This document shows positions 20,733 through 29,560 of a DNA stretch of 64,000 nt, one piece after another. Source of the stretch: Dehalobacter sp. DCM (lineage in GTDB: Bacteria; Bacillota; Desulfitobacteriia; Desulfitobacteriales; Syntrophobotulaceae); contig NZ_CP092282.1 in assembly GCF_024972775.1 (NCBI RefSeq), forward strand, positions 1,054,001 to 1,118,000. Direction: 5' to 3'. The notes beneath the pieces are model-generated. The model was given only the letters and a program-made list of their open reading frames with translations. It did not search any database and was not told the origin of the DNA. How positions within the stretch are numbered: position 1 is the stretch's first letter; every line of letters begins with the position of its first letter. A program made the translations under genes and the position numbers.

Positions 20733-23447
20733 ATGACTCAGCGCGAAAGGATTAATTCCGGGCTCCCGGGGATGGATGACGTTCTTGATCATCTTCGGAT
20801 CGGGGATAATGTCGTACTTCAGGTCGATAATATTACCGATTATGAGGCATTTGTGCTGCCTTTCGTCAAGGAAAGCCTTGATAAAGGCAGGAAGGTAATC
20901 TATATGCGGTTTGCACGGCATTATCCCATCATCGAAAATGAAGATAATGTTACTATTTATCATATTGATGCTGAACACGGCTTCGAAACCTTTTCTACCC
21001 AGGTCCACCAAATAATTGGGACGGAGGGCAGAGAAGCATTTTATGTATTTGACTGTCTTTCAGATCTTCTGTATTCCTGGGCCACAGACTTGATGATCGG
21101 TAATTTTTTCCAGATTACCTGCCCCTATTTATTTGAACTGGATACGGTTGCGTACTTCGCTATTTATAAGAATATGAATTCGTATGAAACGATCTCAGCG
21201 ATTCGTGAAACAACCCAAGTACTGCTGAATATTTACAATGTCCGTGGTCAAACTTATTTGCATCCAGTGAAGGTCATTGACAGATATTCACCGACGATGT
21301 ATCTTCCCCATATTAAACAAGGACAAGAATTTATACCCCTTACAAGCAGCAGCGATGCATCAAAACTTTTCGCTGACATGTCATTGAATGTCTTTGATGC
21401 ATCTCGACGGCATCTTGATTACTGGGACCGGATGTTTTTGAAAGCATCTGATGCCTACGAAAAGATAAGGTACGGCCACAATCCTTCTAATGAGGAAAAA
21501 AAACTTGTAGAAAAACTTTGCCGATCAATCCTAAGCCGGGATGAGAACCTGCTGGAATTATTGACAGTCATGTTTTCACTTGAGGACCTGCTGCAAATAA
21601 AGTCTAATTTGATTGGGTCCGGATTTATCGGAGGGAAAGCAGTAGGGATGCTTTTGGCCCGAAAGATCCTGCAGCAGGAAAAAGGCTCGCCTTTTAAGAA
21701 AATTCTTGAACCTCATGATTCTTTCTATGTAGGTTCTGACGTATTCTATACCTACCTGGTAAAAAATGGTCTCTGGAAAATGCGGATGGCGCAGCGGAAG
21801 CCGGATAATGACCACTATTTCTCGCTGGCCAGAGAGTTAAAGAGCCGAATGCTTGACGGCGTGTTTCCCGAGAATACCAAAAATCATTTGATCAGGGTGT
21901 TGGAGTATTTTGGCCAATCACCGATTATTGTCCGGTCAAGTAGTTTATTAGAGGATGGCTTTGGCAACTCTTTTGCCGGAAAGTATGAAAGCGTTTTTTG
22001 CACGAACCAGGGAACGCTGGAGCATCGCTATCAGGAATTTGAAAGCGCAATTAAAAGGGTCTATGCCAGTACAATGAGTGAAGAGGCTCTAATGTACCGC
22101 CTCAAACGTGGATTGGCGGAACAAGATGAACAAATGGCGCTGTTGATTCAAAGGGTTTCAGGATCTTATCGACAGAATTATTTCTTCCCTGACCTGGCAG
22201 GTGTAGGATACTCAAATAATATCTATGTGTGGGATAAAAAAATGTCTCCTCGGGCAGGTATGCTGAGGCTTGTTCTTGGGTTGGGCACCCGGGCGGTCAA
22301 TCGAACTGCCGGTGATTATGCCCGAATCGTTGCTTTGGATAATCCAATGTCAATGCCTCCAACCGGGCATCACAAGGTCATAAAATATTATCAGAAGAAT
22401 ATTGATGCCTTGTTACTATGTGATCATAGTATATCGCACCCATTGAAGAGTGAAGTAACAGAAAGCCCTGTTTCAGATGACGGTATCGAACGCTATTCTA
22501 CCGATAATAGTATCGTTAGTGTTTCCTTCAACGAGGTCGTGACTTCAAGTAATGACAAGATACTTCCGTATTTTGCCCAGAAAGTTCCCGGTGATGCTAG
22601 TCCTGCAGATGAAAGCAGCATAGCATTGGCGTCGGACGGATCCATATCCTGGGTCGTTGATCTTGATCAGTTCCTCTCGACTTCTTCTTTCAGTGGTGTT
22701 CTTCAAAAAATGCTGAAAACTTTGGAGAAAGCCTATGCCTATCCTGTCGATATCGAATTTACAGTCAATTTTAAAGACAAAGAAGACTACCAGATCAACC
22801 TGCTGCAATGCCGAACACTTCCGGCAAAGGGACTGAAAAGTAAGGTTGAATTCCCGAGGTACATCGATTTTCAAAAAACCCTCTTTCAGAGTAATCATTC
22901 ATTTATGGGAGGGAATATTCAATACGGAATACAGCGGGTCATTTTCGTAGACTCTGTCATGTACAGCCGTTTGGATAAGCAAGATCGGTACAAAGTTGCC
23001 CGATGTATCGGTAAACTTAATAGCATGATCATCAAAGAAAAAATGGCTGTATTTTTACTTGGACCGGGCAGATGGGGAACAAGTTCACCGGAACTGGGTG
23101 TGCCGGTTGCCTTCTCGGAAATCAATAATATCACTGTGCTGGGGGAATTTGCCCTGGAAGAAAGCGGGTTCAGTCCCGAGGTTTCTTATGGAACTCACTT
23201 TTTCCAGGATCTGATTGAAAATGATATTTTTTATGCGGCATTATTTGAAGGGAAAGGTGGCATCTTTCAGCCGGAACTTTTAGATCAGTATGACAATAAG
23301 CTTGCGGAAATTCTTCCGGATGACGCGCTGCTTGCGCATGTTGTTAGAGTATATGATTTCGGACCAGAAATAAAGCCATCGTCAACTGCTTTAGAAATCA
23401 TAGCCGATGTCGGCAAACAAAAAACGGTCTGCTTTTTCAAATCATAA
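20733..23447 (+). CDS. PEP/pyruvate-binding (PPDK_N) domain protein with an N-terminal part of uncertain (KaiC/RecA-like?) fold; function unknown
   Basis: A 904-residue protein. Residues about 1-240 begin G-L-P-G-M-D-D-V-L and keep hydrophobic strands such as EAFYVFDCLSDLL, suggesting a KaiC/RecA-type fold, although I see no good Walker A. Residues from about 290 to 730 resemble the PEP synthase / pyruvate phosphate dikinase ATP-binding domain: GSGFIGGKAVGM, PIIVRSSSLLEDGFGNSFAGKYESVF and FFPDLAGVGYSNN. The phosphohistidine swivel domain and PEP-binding barrel are absent, so it is not a complete PEP synthase. The ATG at 20733 has AAAGGTGGTG 8 bases upstream; an ATG nine codons earlier is less likely. 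It stands alone between terminators. Confidence 0.75.
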   Translation: MTQRERINSGLPGMDDVLDHLRIGDNVVLQVDNITDYEAFVLPFVKESLDKGRKVIYMRFARHYPIIENEDNVTIYHIDAEHGFETFSTQVHQIIGTEGREAFYVFDCLSDLLYSWATDLMIGNFFQITCPYLFELDTVAYFAIYKNMNSYETISAIRETTQVLLNIYNVRGQTYLHPVKVIDRYSPTMYLPHIKQGQEFIPLTSSSDASKLFADMSLNVFDASRRHLDYWDRMFLKASDAYEKIRYGHNPSNEEKKLVEKLCRSILSRDENLLELLTVMFSLEDLLQIKSNLIGSGFIGGKAVGMLLARKILQQEKGSPFKKILEPHDSFYVGSDVFYTYLVKNGLWKMRMAQRKPDNDHYFSLARELKSRMLDGVFPENTKNHLIRVLEYFGQSPIIVRSSSLLEDGFGNSFAGKYESVFCTNQGTLEHRYQEFESAIKRVYASTMSEEALMYRLKRGLAEQDEQMALLIQRVSGSYRQNYFFPDLAGVGYSNNIYVWDKKMSPRAGMLRLVLGLGTRAVNRTAGDYARIVALDNPMSMPPTGHHKVIKYYQKNIDALLLCDHSISHPLKSEVTESPVSDDGIERYSTDNSIVSVSFNEVVTSSNDKILPYFAQKVPGDASPADESSIALASDGSISWVVDLDQFLSTSSFSGVLQKMLKTLEKAYAYPVDIEFTVNFKDKEDYQINLLQCRTLPAKGLKSKVEFPRYIDFQKTLFQSNHSFMGGNIQYGIQRVIFVDSVMYSRLDKQDRYKVARCIGKLNSMIIKEKMAVFLLGPGRWGTSSPELGVPVAFSEINNITVLGEFALEESGFSPEVSYGTHFFQDLIENDIFYAALFEGKGGIFQPELLDQYDNKLAEILPDDALLAHVVRVYDFGPEIKPSSTALEIIADVGKQKTVCFFKS

Positions 23448-23478
23448 AGAATAGCCCCCCGGGGCTATTCTTTATGAT
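23441..23478. terminator. Long perfect hairpin, likely terminator
   Basis: ATCATAAAGAATAGCCCC (23441-23458) and its exact complement (23461-23478) with only two bases between them; the second arm contains CTATTCTTTAT. It overlaps the last codons of the preceding gene (stop ends 23447). Confidence 0.7.
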
Positions 23479-23641
23479 TCCACTTGCATTCCACCTTCTA
23501 GAACGAATACGGTTTCAAAATCTGAGTTTAGCAATAGCTTTGCCGGGACTTGTCCCAGATTCCGCAACGTATCGGAATTTGAGACAAATAGTCTATATTG
23601 GGTTTGTCACATTCATCATCTTCCGAGAAAAAACGATTATA

Positions 23642-23671
23642 TTCCGGATAATTCGTTTTGTATGGTATAAT
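23642..23671 (+). promoter_or_regulatory. Extended -10 promoter for the glycosyltransferase operon
   Basis: TATAAT at 23666-23671 preceded by TGG (23663-23665) makes an extended -10. The -35 region (TTCCGG, 23642-23647, 18-base spacer) is weak. Confidence 0.45.
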
Positions 23672-23735
23672 ATCGGATAGAATTATTTTAAAATGCGGAG
23701 ATACATATTAATCCATTAAACGGGAGGCAAAGCCA

Positions 23736-24563
23736 TTGCGCAACGCACTGATAATCTTTACAAAGGTACCAAAAGCAGGAGAAACAAAAACCCGGTTGAC
23801 TGAGGCCCGTGGAGGTATTCTTACCCCAGAGGAAGCAAAAGAATTTTATGAGTCCAGCCTGTTGGATGTCATTGATGCCTGTATTGCTTCCGGAAGCGGA
23901 GATATCTATATCTGTTATAATATTCACGGCGACAGTGACTATTTAAAAAAAATGCTGCAAGCAACAAGTAATCCCGGGGCCATTAAGGGAATATTCCCTG
24001 ACGAAGGAAGTACATTTGATAACGGTATGCAGTACGCATTTGACTATATATTTAAAGATGGCGGAGAATCACGACTCGCCGACAGCGCAATCATTATCGG
24101 CGGAGATGCCCCTTCGATTCAGCCATTAGCAATTAAAGCCGCTGCGGATAAGCTGGAAAAGCTCTCGCGGGGGCCTATGGCCATGGCATGTGCCAAACGT
24201 ACCGCTAATACTGTTCCGGAAATCGGCGGTGCAATGATCGAATCGATCGATCAGGAGGGAGGATTTAATCTGATCGGAGTGACTTATACGGCACCTTTCA
24301 GATTTGATGGCGTATTTTATAATATGAGCGGCGTGACTGCTCTCGATATGATTGCCTTTAAAGCAGCCGAGCTGCGTCTCCCGATTAGTATCGTAGAAAT
24401 GATTCCCGATGTTGATTTACCGACGGATTTGGCCAGCCTCATCCCCATATTGAATACGTTGCAGTTGGCTGAACAATACGATCCAGAAATAATCGCACCG
24501 AAACGAACCATCAGGTATCTCGAGGAGCTCGGACTGCAGGCGGTTGCAACTGTACCCAAATAA
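23736..24563 (+). CDS. DUF2064 / TIGR04282-type glycosyltransferase, paralogue A
   Basis: A 275-residue protein of the GT-A-like family with N-terminal LIIFTKVPKAGETKTRL (cf. APxxGxxKTRL of nucleotide-diphospho-sugar transferases) and IIGGDAPSIQP, where the usual GSDxP metal motif is GGDAP. Start is TTG at 23736, with GGGAGG about 10 bases upstream; no ATG lies near. It is closely related to 26062-26898, and the two flank an HD hydrolase and a GNAT protein, apparently in one transcript. Acceptor and donor are unknown. Confidence 0.8.
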   Translation: MRNALIIFTKVPKAGETKTRLTEARGGILTPEEAKEFYESSLLDVIDACIASGSGDIYICYNIHGDSDYLKKMLQATSNPGAIKGIFPDEGSTFDNGMQYAFDYIFKDGGESRLADSAIIIGGDAPSIQPLAIKAAADKLEKLSRGPMAMACAKRTANTVPEIGGAMIESIDQEGGFNLIGVTYTAPFRFDGVFYNMSGVTALDMIAFKAAELRLPISIVEMIPDVDLPTDLASLIPILNTLQLAEQYDPEIIAPKRTIRYLEELGLQAVATVPK

Positions 24564-24582
24564 CTTGCGTGGAGTGCTGAGT

Positions 24583-25251
24583 ATGGAAAAACGTTATGAT
24601 GTCCTGCAGAAGCTTGTTCAAGAAAAATTGTCGTATGCCGCCCATGATTTAGACCATGTCCTGCGAGTATATCATCTGTGTATTCTATTGGCGCGTCATG
24701 AACAGAACGTGGACTTAGACGTTCTGATCCCGGCGGTATTGCTGCATGACATTGCCAGAGCTAAGGAGGACGAAGATATATCCGGAGAAATTGATCATGC
24801 TGTTCTTGGTGCAAAAATGGCTGAAACGATTCTCCTTGATTTAAATTACGATGGGGAACTGATCTCGAAAATTTGTCAATGTATTTTAACGCATCGTTTC
24901 CGGAGCGGCAATCCACCCAAAAGCATTGAAGCCAAAATCCTTTATGACGCAGATAAATTGGATATCATTGGCGCCACAGGGATCGCTCGGTCATTTATGC
25001 TGGCTGGACAGCATGGCGAGCGCCTTTATACCGATGTGTCAATTGACGACTATATCCGGGAAAATATCGGTGAAAACGGAAGAATCAAGGATCCATCAAA
25101 GCATACGACCTATATTGAATTTGAGCTTAAACTAAAAAAGCTCCCTGACCGACTGTTTACAGACGAGGCAAAAAAGATAGCTGAGCAACGCATTGCATAT
25201 ATGTCTCAATTTTTTGAAACATTAAAACAAGAAATTACTGGCGATATATGA
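24583..25251 (+). CDS. HD-domain phosphohydrolase
   Basis: A 222-residue metal-dependent phosphohydrolase of the YedJ/RelA-like HD type: HDLDHVLRVYHL, VLLHDIARAKED (HD pair), then HRFRSGNPP and DADKLDIIGATGIAR, the four metal-ligand segments in order. The ATG at 24583 follows GGAGTG with 6-base spacing; the longer frame would overlap the preceding gene. Substrate is not evident; YedJ-like members hydrolyse nucleotides. Confidence 0.82.
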   Translation: MEKRYDVLQKLVQEKLSYAAHDLDHVLRVYHLCILLARHEQNVDLDVLIPAVLLHDIARAKEDEDISGEIDHAVLGAKMAETILLDLNYDGELISKICQCILTHRFRSGNPPKSIEAKILYDADKLDIIGATGIARSFMLAGQHGERLYTDVSIDDYIRENIGENGRIKDPSKHTTYIEFELKLKKLPDRLFTDEAKKIAEQRIAYMSQFFETLKQEITGDI

Positions 25252-25561
25252 TTATTCGACACCATTGTCCTCAGGAAGGAATATAGTAACAGAATAAATC
25301 ATGAAATAGCAATGTCGTTGTATGCTATTTCATGATTTATGTATTCAATGCGTATTTTGTAAAAAAGAAAGCAATATTTACGAAAAAATAAAAATCACAA
25401 TTGAAACTATCAAAAATTTATTATATACTGAACATGTGGCTGAGATATTTGGCATGAATCTTGCAACAAAGTTAAAATTGATGTATTATGTAAAGTGGTT
25501 AGCATATATATAATGTATATAGAAAAGCTATCCTGATTTTTTTGTGAAAGGAGGTACAAGC
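25252..25561. other. Intergenic region with a perfect 18-bp hairpin
   Basis: Holds an inverted repeat (25294-25311 with 25323-25340, arms ATAAATCATGAAATAGCA and complement), probably a terminator or mRNA stabiliser after the HD gene, though no T-run follows. The rest is AT-rich. An ORF across 25322-25513 has no Shine-Dalgarno or recognisable content. The Shine-Dalgarno of the next gene is at 25547-25555. Confidence 0.6.
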
Positions 25562-26062
25562 ATTAATTCGTATTCAAGTGAAAAAAAATCTCATGATCAT
25601 ATGATTGTTTTCGCCAACCAAGGGGATGAAGAAGCACTCAGGGAAATTCTATTGGAATATGACATGGACATTTCCGGAGATATTGAAGATCATATTGTGA
25701 TTAAAGATAAGACTGAGATCATGGGCGGCGCTAAAATCGGGATATATGATCACCGTTTTTATCTTGAAGTATTTGGTGTGAAAAGCGATAGCCGAGGCCA
25801 GGGACTTGGCGGAATTCTTCTTTCCGAACTGATAAAACATCCTTGGAAATACTGTGCGGAATGTCAAACAGACCCACTATCTGAATCGCGTTTTATAATG
25901 ACGACTGTAGCAAGAGGTACCGCTTCGGGTTTTTATAAGACGTATGGTTTTGAATCCTGTAGTTTTTCTGAAATACCTGAGCCGTTTAGGGATCAGTGTG
26001 ACTTCTGTCCAACAAAAGATGACTGTAATCCGATTCCAATGATTTATTTTGGAGGTTATTAA
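25562..26062 (+). CDS. GNAT-family N-acetyltransferase with C-terminal Cys cluster; possible AUU start
   Basis: Acetyl-CoA-binding fold with VKSDSRGQGLGGILLSEL (motif A) and ASGFYKTYGFE (motif B). The tail CDFCPTKDDCNP carries three cysteines, possibly metal-binding. The start is unusual: a perfect Shine-Dalgarno AAAGGAGGT (25547-25555) sits 6 bases before ATT at 25562, while the only earlier start codon, GTG at 25544, lies in front of that Shine-Dalgarno and the first ATG is at 25601 without one. With AUU the protein has 166 residues, with ATG 153. Its stop overlaps the next ATG by one base. Confidence 0.72.
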   Translation: MNSYSSEKKSHDHMIVFANQGDEEALREILLEYDMDISGDIEDHIVIKDKTEIMGGAKIGIYDHRFYLEVFGVKSDSRGQGLGGILLSELIKHPWKYCAECQTDPLSESRFIMTTVARGTASGFYKTYGFESCSFSEIPEPFRDQCDFCPTKDDCNPIPMIYFGGY

Positions 26063-26898
26063 TGAAAAAGGCAATTATTGTATTTACTAAAGTGCCCAAA
26101 GTCGGGGTAGTAAAGACCCGGTTGACAGAAGCTCGGGGTGGAATCTTAACACCGGAAGAGGCCAATACATTATATGAATCATGTATGCTGGACGTTATTG
26201 ATGTTGCTCTGAGTCTGGATAATGTGGACATCTGGATTTGCTACAACAATGACGGTGACAGGCCTTATCTGGATTCGATCCTGGCCCAGGTTAGTTATCC
26301 GCAAAAGATTGCAGGCGTGTTCAGTGATAATGGCGGAAGTTTTGATGATTGTATGCAATATGCGACGGATTTCTTGCTTAAGACAGGTCGTGCAGATCGG
26401 CTGGCCGACGGGATCCTGCTGATCGGAGGCGACTTACCGACGCTTCAACCCTATATTTTGGTTGATGCTTTAAATAAACTGGAGAAATTAAGCGAAAGCG
26501 AAGCAGGCCGGAAAGCAGCAAAGACGATTTCGACGGCGCCATCCACAGGTGCTGCGATCATCGAAGGGTCCTGCCAGGAAGGCGGATTTTCAATTGTTGG
26601 ACTTACCTGCACCACACCGTTTGATTTTCACACCGTTTTTTATAATATGGATGGGATTACGGCGCTCGATGTTTTGGTTGCTAAGGCCGAGAATGAGAAT
26701 ATTCCGTTGGGTATGGTCGAACAGGTACCGGATGTGGATATCCCAGTTGACCTCGCCAGCGCGATGCCGGTAATCAGGGCAATTGAATTAGCGGGTAAAT
26801 ACGATGATACACTGATGATACCGAAGCGCACAATAAAGTTCCTGAATGATGTCGGACTGCAGTCCGTAACGATGCCGTCCGTCCGAGAAACTGTGTAA
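26062..26898 (+). CDS. DUF2064 / TIGR04282-type glycosyltransferase, paralogue B
   Basis: A 278-residue homologue of the gene at 23736: same start (IIVFTKVPKVGVVKTRLTEARGGILTPEEA), same LIGGDLPTLQP motif and same C-terminal PKRTIKFLNDVGLQSV. The pair probably arose by duplication, followed by clear divergence. Translationally coupled to the GNAT gene. Substrate unknown. Confidence 0.8.
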   Translation: MKKAIIVFTKVPKVGVVKTRLTEARGGILTPEEANTLYESCMLDVIDVALSLDNVDIWICYNNDGDRPYLDSILAQVSYPQKIAGVFSDNGGSFDDCMQYATDFLLKTGRADRLADGILLIGGDLPTLQPYILVDALNKLEKLSESEAGRKAAKTISTAPSTGAAIIEGSCQEGGFSIVGLTCTTPFDFHTVFYNMDGITALDVLVAKAENENIPLGMVEQVPDVDIPVDLASAMPVIRAIELAGKYDDTLMIPKRTIKFLNDVGLQSVTMPSVRETV

Positions 26899-26929
26899 TT
26901 TTTTTTGATCCAGAAGGTGGAAGGAAAAT

Positions 26930-28324
26930 ATGAGGCAAATTCGCCAAGATGTATTTCTTGAACAACAACAGAAATTGTTCATGACCACTGAACTGCGTCA
27001 GGCAATTTCTGTATTGCAGATGTCAACTCTGGAGCTAAGTGAGTATATAACAAAAAAAATAGAAGAAAACCCTTTTCTGGACGAAGATGAACCCAGCGAA
27101 AATGTGAATTCTGAAACTGTAACCAAGACATCGACGAAGGTCAATATTGACGACCTCATTGAACATTTTGGAGACAGCAATATTGGTCATATTTGGAATG
27201 ACAAAACAGAACGAAATGAAAATAATTCACCCTATGACCAGTTTTTATCCGATAAGCCCAGTCTATACGAAAATTTGGAATGCCAACTCAATTTGGAAAT
27301 CAAGAATTCCACAGACATCATTATTGGCAATTACCTTATTGGAAGTATTGATCGGAACGGGTATTTAACTATTGATTTGGAGTTTGTAGCAGAAAAATTA
27401 AATGTCTCTGTGGATAGAGTCGAGGATGTTCTGCGGGTTATCCATACTTTTTACCCGACGGGTGTTGGCGCAAGGAACCTTCAGGAATGCCTGCTGCTTC
27501 AACTTAAAGCCAATGGTAATGACACCCCCCTTGCAGAAAGAATCCTGGAAGAGTATTTTCAAGAATTGGCTGATAGAAAATTCAATAGAATTGCTAATAC
27601 TCTTACCGTATCGGTAAAAGAAGTTCAGGCAGTATATGACTTAATTCGTACGTTGGATCCCAAACCCGGACTGCAATTCGGTGCAGAACGGAACCCGTTT
27701 ATATGGCCTGATGTGACGATTATGAAAGACCAGAATAACTATCTGGTGATCGTCAATGACTTAGATTTTAACTACCTTAGGATTAACCAGACTTATGTGG
27801 ATATTTTTAGGACAAACAACGGATTGCCCGATGATGTGCGGAAGTATCTTGAGGAAAAGTTTGATTCGGCCTTGGGACTTATTCGTGGTATCGAACAAAG
27901 ACGACTGAACATCTATAAGGTTGTACAGAGTATCGTTGATATTCAACGGGATTTCTTTGATCATGGGATTGAGTACCTTAAGCCGCTGACGATGAGTCAG
28001 GTTGCGGATCTGGTCAGTATCCACGAATCGACAGTGAGCCGAGTAGCCTGTAATAAATATGTTCAAACTCCCCGCGGTTTATTTTCTTTGAAGTACTTCT
28101 TTAATTCGGGTGTTGGCTCATATGATTGTGATAAAGTAAGCTCGAAGAGCGTAAAACATCTTATTCAGGAGATCATTAACAAAGAAGATCCAAGTGAACC
28201 GTTAAGTGACCAAGATATTATGCTGATGCTTGTGAGTAAAGGGGTAAAGATATCCCGACGAACGGTGAATAAATATCGTACAAGCTTAGGAATCCCGACA
28301 AATTTGCAGCGGAAAAGGTATTAA
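26930..28324 (+). CDS. rpoN: RNA polymerase sigma-54 factor
   Basis: Recognises -24/-12 promoters and needs an AAA+ activator to open them. The 464-residue protein has the Q/L-rich region I (FLEQQQKLFMTTELRQAISVLQMSTLELSEYI), an acidic region II, the core-binding region with IEQRRLNIYKVVQSIVDIQRDFF, a helix-turn-helix (MSQVADLVSIHESTVSRV) and the RpoN box SRRTVNKYRTSLGIP near the C-terminus. The activator at 49917 and the five -24/-12 promoters found further along would depend on this factor. Confidence 0.96.
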   Translation: MRQIRQDVFLEQQQKLFMTTELRQAISVLQMSTLELSEYITKKIEENPFLDEDEPSENVNSETVTKTSTKVNIDDLIEHFGDSNIGHIWNDKTERNENNSPYDQFLSDKPSLYENLECQLNLEIKNSTDIIIGNYLIGSIDRNGYLTIDLEFVAEKLNVSVDRVEDVLRVIHTFYPTGVGARNLQECLLLQLKANGNDTPLAERILEEYFQELADRKFNRIANTLTVSVKEVQAVYDLIRTLDPKPGLQFGAERNPFIWPDVTIMKDQNNYLVIVNDLDFNYLRINQTYVDIFRTNNGLPDDVRKYLEEKFDSALGLIRGIEQRRLNIYKVVQSIVDIQRDFFDHGIEYLKPLTMSQVADLVSIHESTVSRVACNKYVQTPRGLFSLKYFFNSGVGSYDCDKVSSKSVKHLIQEIINKEDPSEPLSDQDIMLMLVSKGVKISRRTVNKYRTSLGIPTNLQRKRY

Positions 28325-28354
28325 TAATGCATGCAATTAGAATGAAGGTAGTTT

Positions 28355-29506
28355 ATGAACAATAAAAAAAATAATTTACTAAACGCATGTCAGAATATTA
28401 CTGAGAACTGCATTGGATGCAGGCAATGCGTTGATGCATGTGAATTCCTTCAGGAGATTGGTGAAGATCCCATTACCATTGCAGAAAGAGGCCCTTCTGT
28501 TGAAGAGGCCTATTCCTGTTCTTTATGCGGTTTATGCGAGCAGGTATGCCCCGTCACCTTAAGCATGAAAAACATTTTTTATGAAAAGCGTATAGCGGCT
28601 GTAGAGAACAGGGAGATTGACCTGAGTGACTATCGTTATTTGTTACCGGATAGAAACACAACGCCGCAGTCATTATATCGCGAGCTGAATAATATTCACT
28701 ATAACGACTTAGCAGCGGAAGGTGAAGTGCCTGTTTTGTTTTTCCCGGGCTGCACCATGCTGACCTATGCAGACCAATTGGTCAGAGCATTGTACGCTGA
28801 ACTGCAATTAAAATACGAAAAGGTAGCTGTATCAATGGATTGCTGTGGGCTGCCCCTTTATCAATTGGGAATGACAGAACGCGGTGATACGTATGTGTCA
28901 AGTGTCAAAACAGGATTTCAAGAGCATCGTGTAAAAACGCTGATTGTTTCCTGTCCAAATTGTTATTACCAATGGCGGCCGATTCTAAAGGATATGGGAA
29001 TCACCTTACTGACGATTTATGAAGCGCTAGCCGATACCAATGTATTTCGTGATCAGCATGAGGGCAACAACTCCGCTGAGTGGATTACAGTACATGATTC
29101 CTGCCCTGACCGGGTTGACGGTATATTTGCCAGGCAGACCCGGGAGGCACTTCTAACTAAGGGATATCAACTCAGCGAAATGGCACATAGCCGGGAGATG
29201 TCGCCTTGCTGCGGCAGCGGGGGACACGTCAGCCATTTCTCCCGTCCGCATTTAGCCGATAATCTGCGAAAAGGTCGCATGGAGGAAGCCTGTAACAGCA
29301 AGGCAGAAAAATTGACCGCATATTGTCTTTCCTGTGTGCTGAATTTTGCCAAGGAATCCGGGGCTAACGGGCCGAAGGTACAACACGTACTCAATTTACT
29401 CTTGGGTTTGGACCAGGATTTCTCAGAAGTCAAACGTCAAGCTAAGGAAATATTTGAAGGCCCTGAAGGGGAAACGAATTGGAATAGGGTCATGTCAGAT
29501 GAGTAA
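28355..29506 (+). CDS. (Fe-S)-binding oxidoreductase subunit, HdrD/GlpC-like
   Basis: A 383-residue protein with two N-terminal [4Fe-4S] motifs (CIGCRQCVDACEF and CSLCGLCEQVCPV) and two CCG-type cysteine domains: FFPGCTM..DCCGLPLYQLG and HDSCPDR..SPCCGSGG. This is the arrangement of heterodisulfide-reductase subunit D and the GlpC/LutA-like electron carriers. No FAD-oxidase partner is adjacent. It lies 55 bases before the DUF169 protein, and both carry paired ferredoxin motifs, so they may share an electron-transfer role. The actual substrate is unknown. Confidence 0.82.
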   Translation: MNNKKNNLLNACQNITENCIGCRQCVDACEFLQEIGEDPITIAERGPSVEEAYSCSLCGLCEQVCPVTLSMKNIFYEKRIAAVENREIDLSDYRYLLPDRNTTPQSLYRELNNIHYNDLAAEGEVPVLFFPGCTMLTYADQLVRALYAELQLKYEKVAVSMDCCGLPLYQLGMTERGDTYVSSVKTGFQEHRVKTLIVSCPNCYYQWRPILKDMGITLLTIYEALADTNVFRDQHEGNNSAEWITVHDSCPDRVDGIFARQTREALLTKGYQLSEMAHSREMSPCCGSGGHVSHFSRPHLADNLRKGRMEEACNSKAEKLTAYCLSCVLNFAKESGANGPKVQHVLNLLLGLDQDFSEVKRQAKEIFEGPEGETNWNRVMSDE

Positions 29507-29560
29507 AAGTCGATATGGTTGTTGTTAAACGTTCCATTTGCTTAAAGAAGGGGATTTGCT

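Noticed and set aside
25322-25513. Plus-strand ORF before the GNAT gene
   Set aside because: Starts inside the hairpin loop, lacks a ribosome binding site, and is A/T-driven low-complexity translation.
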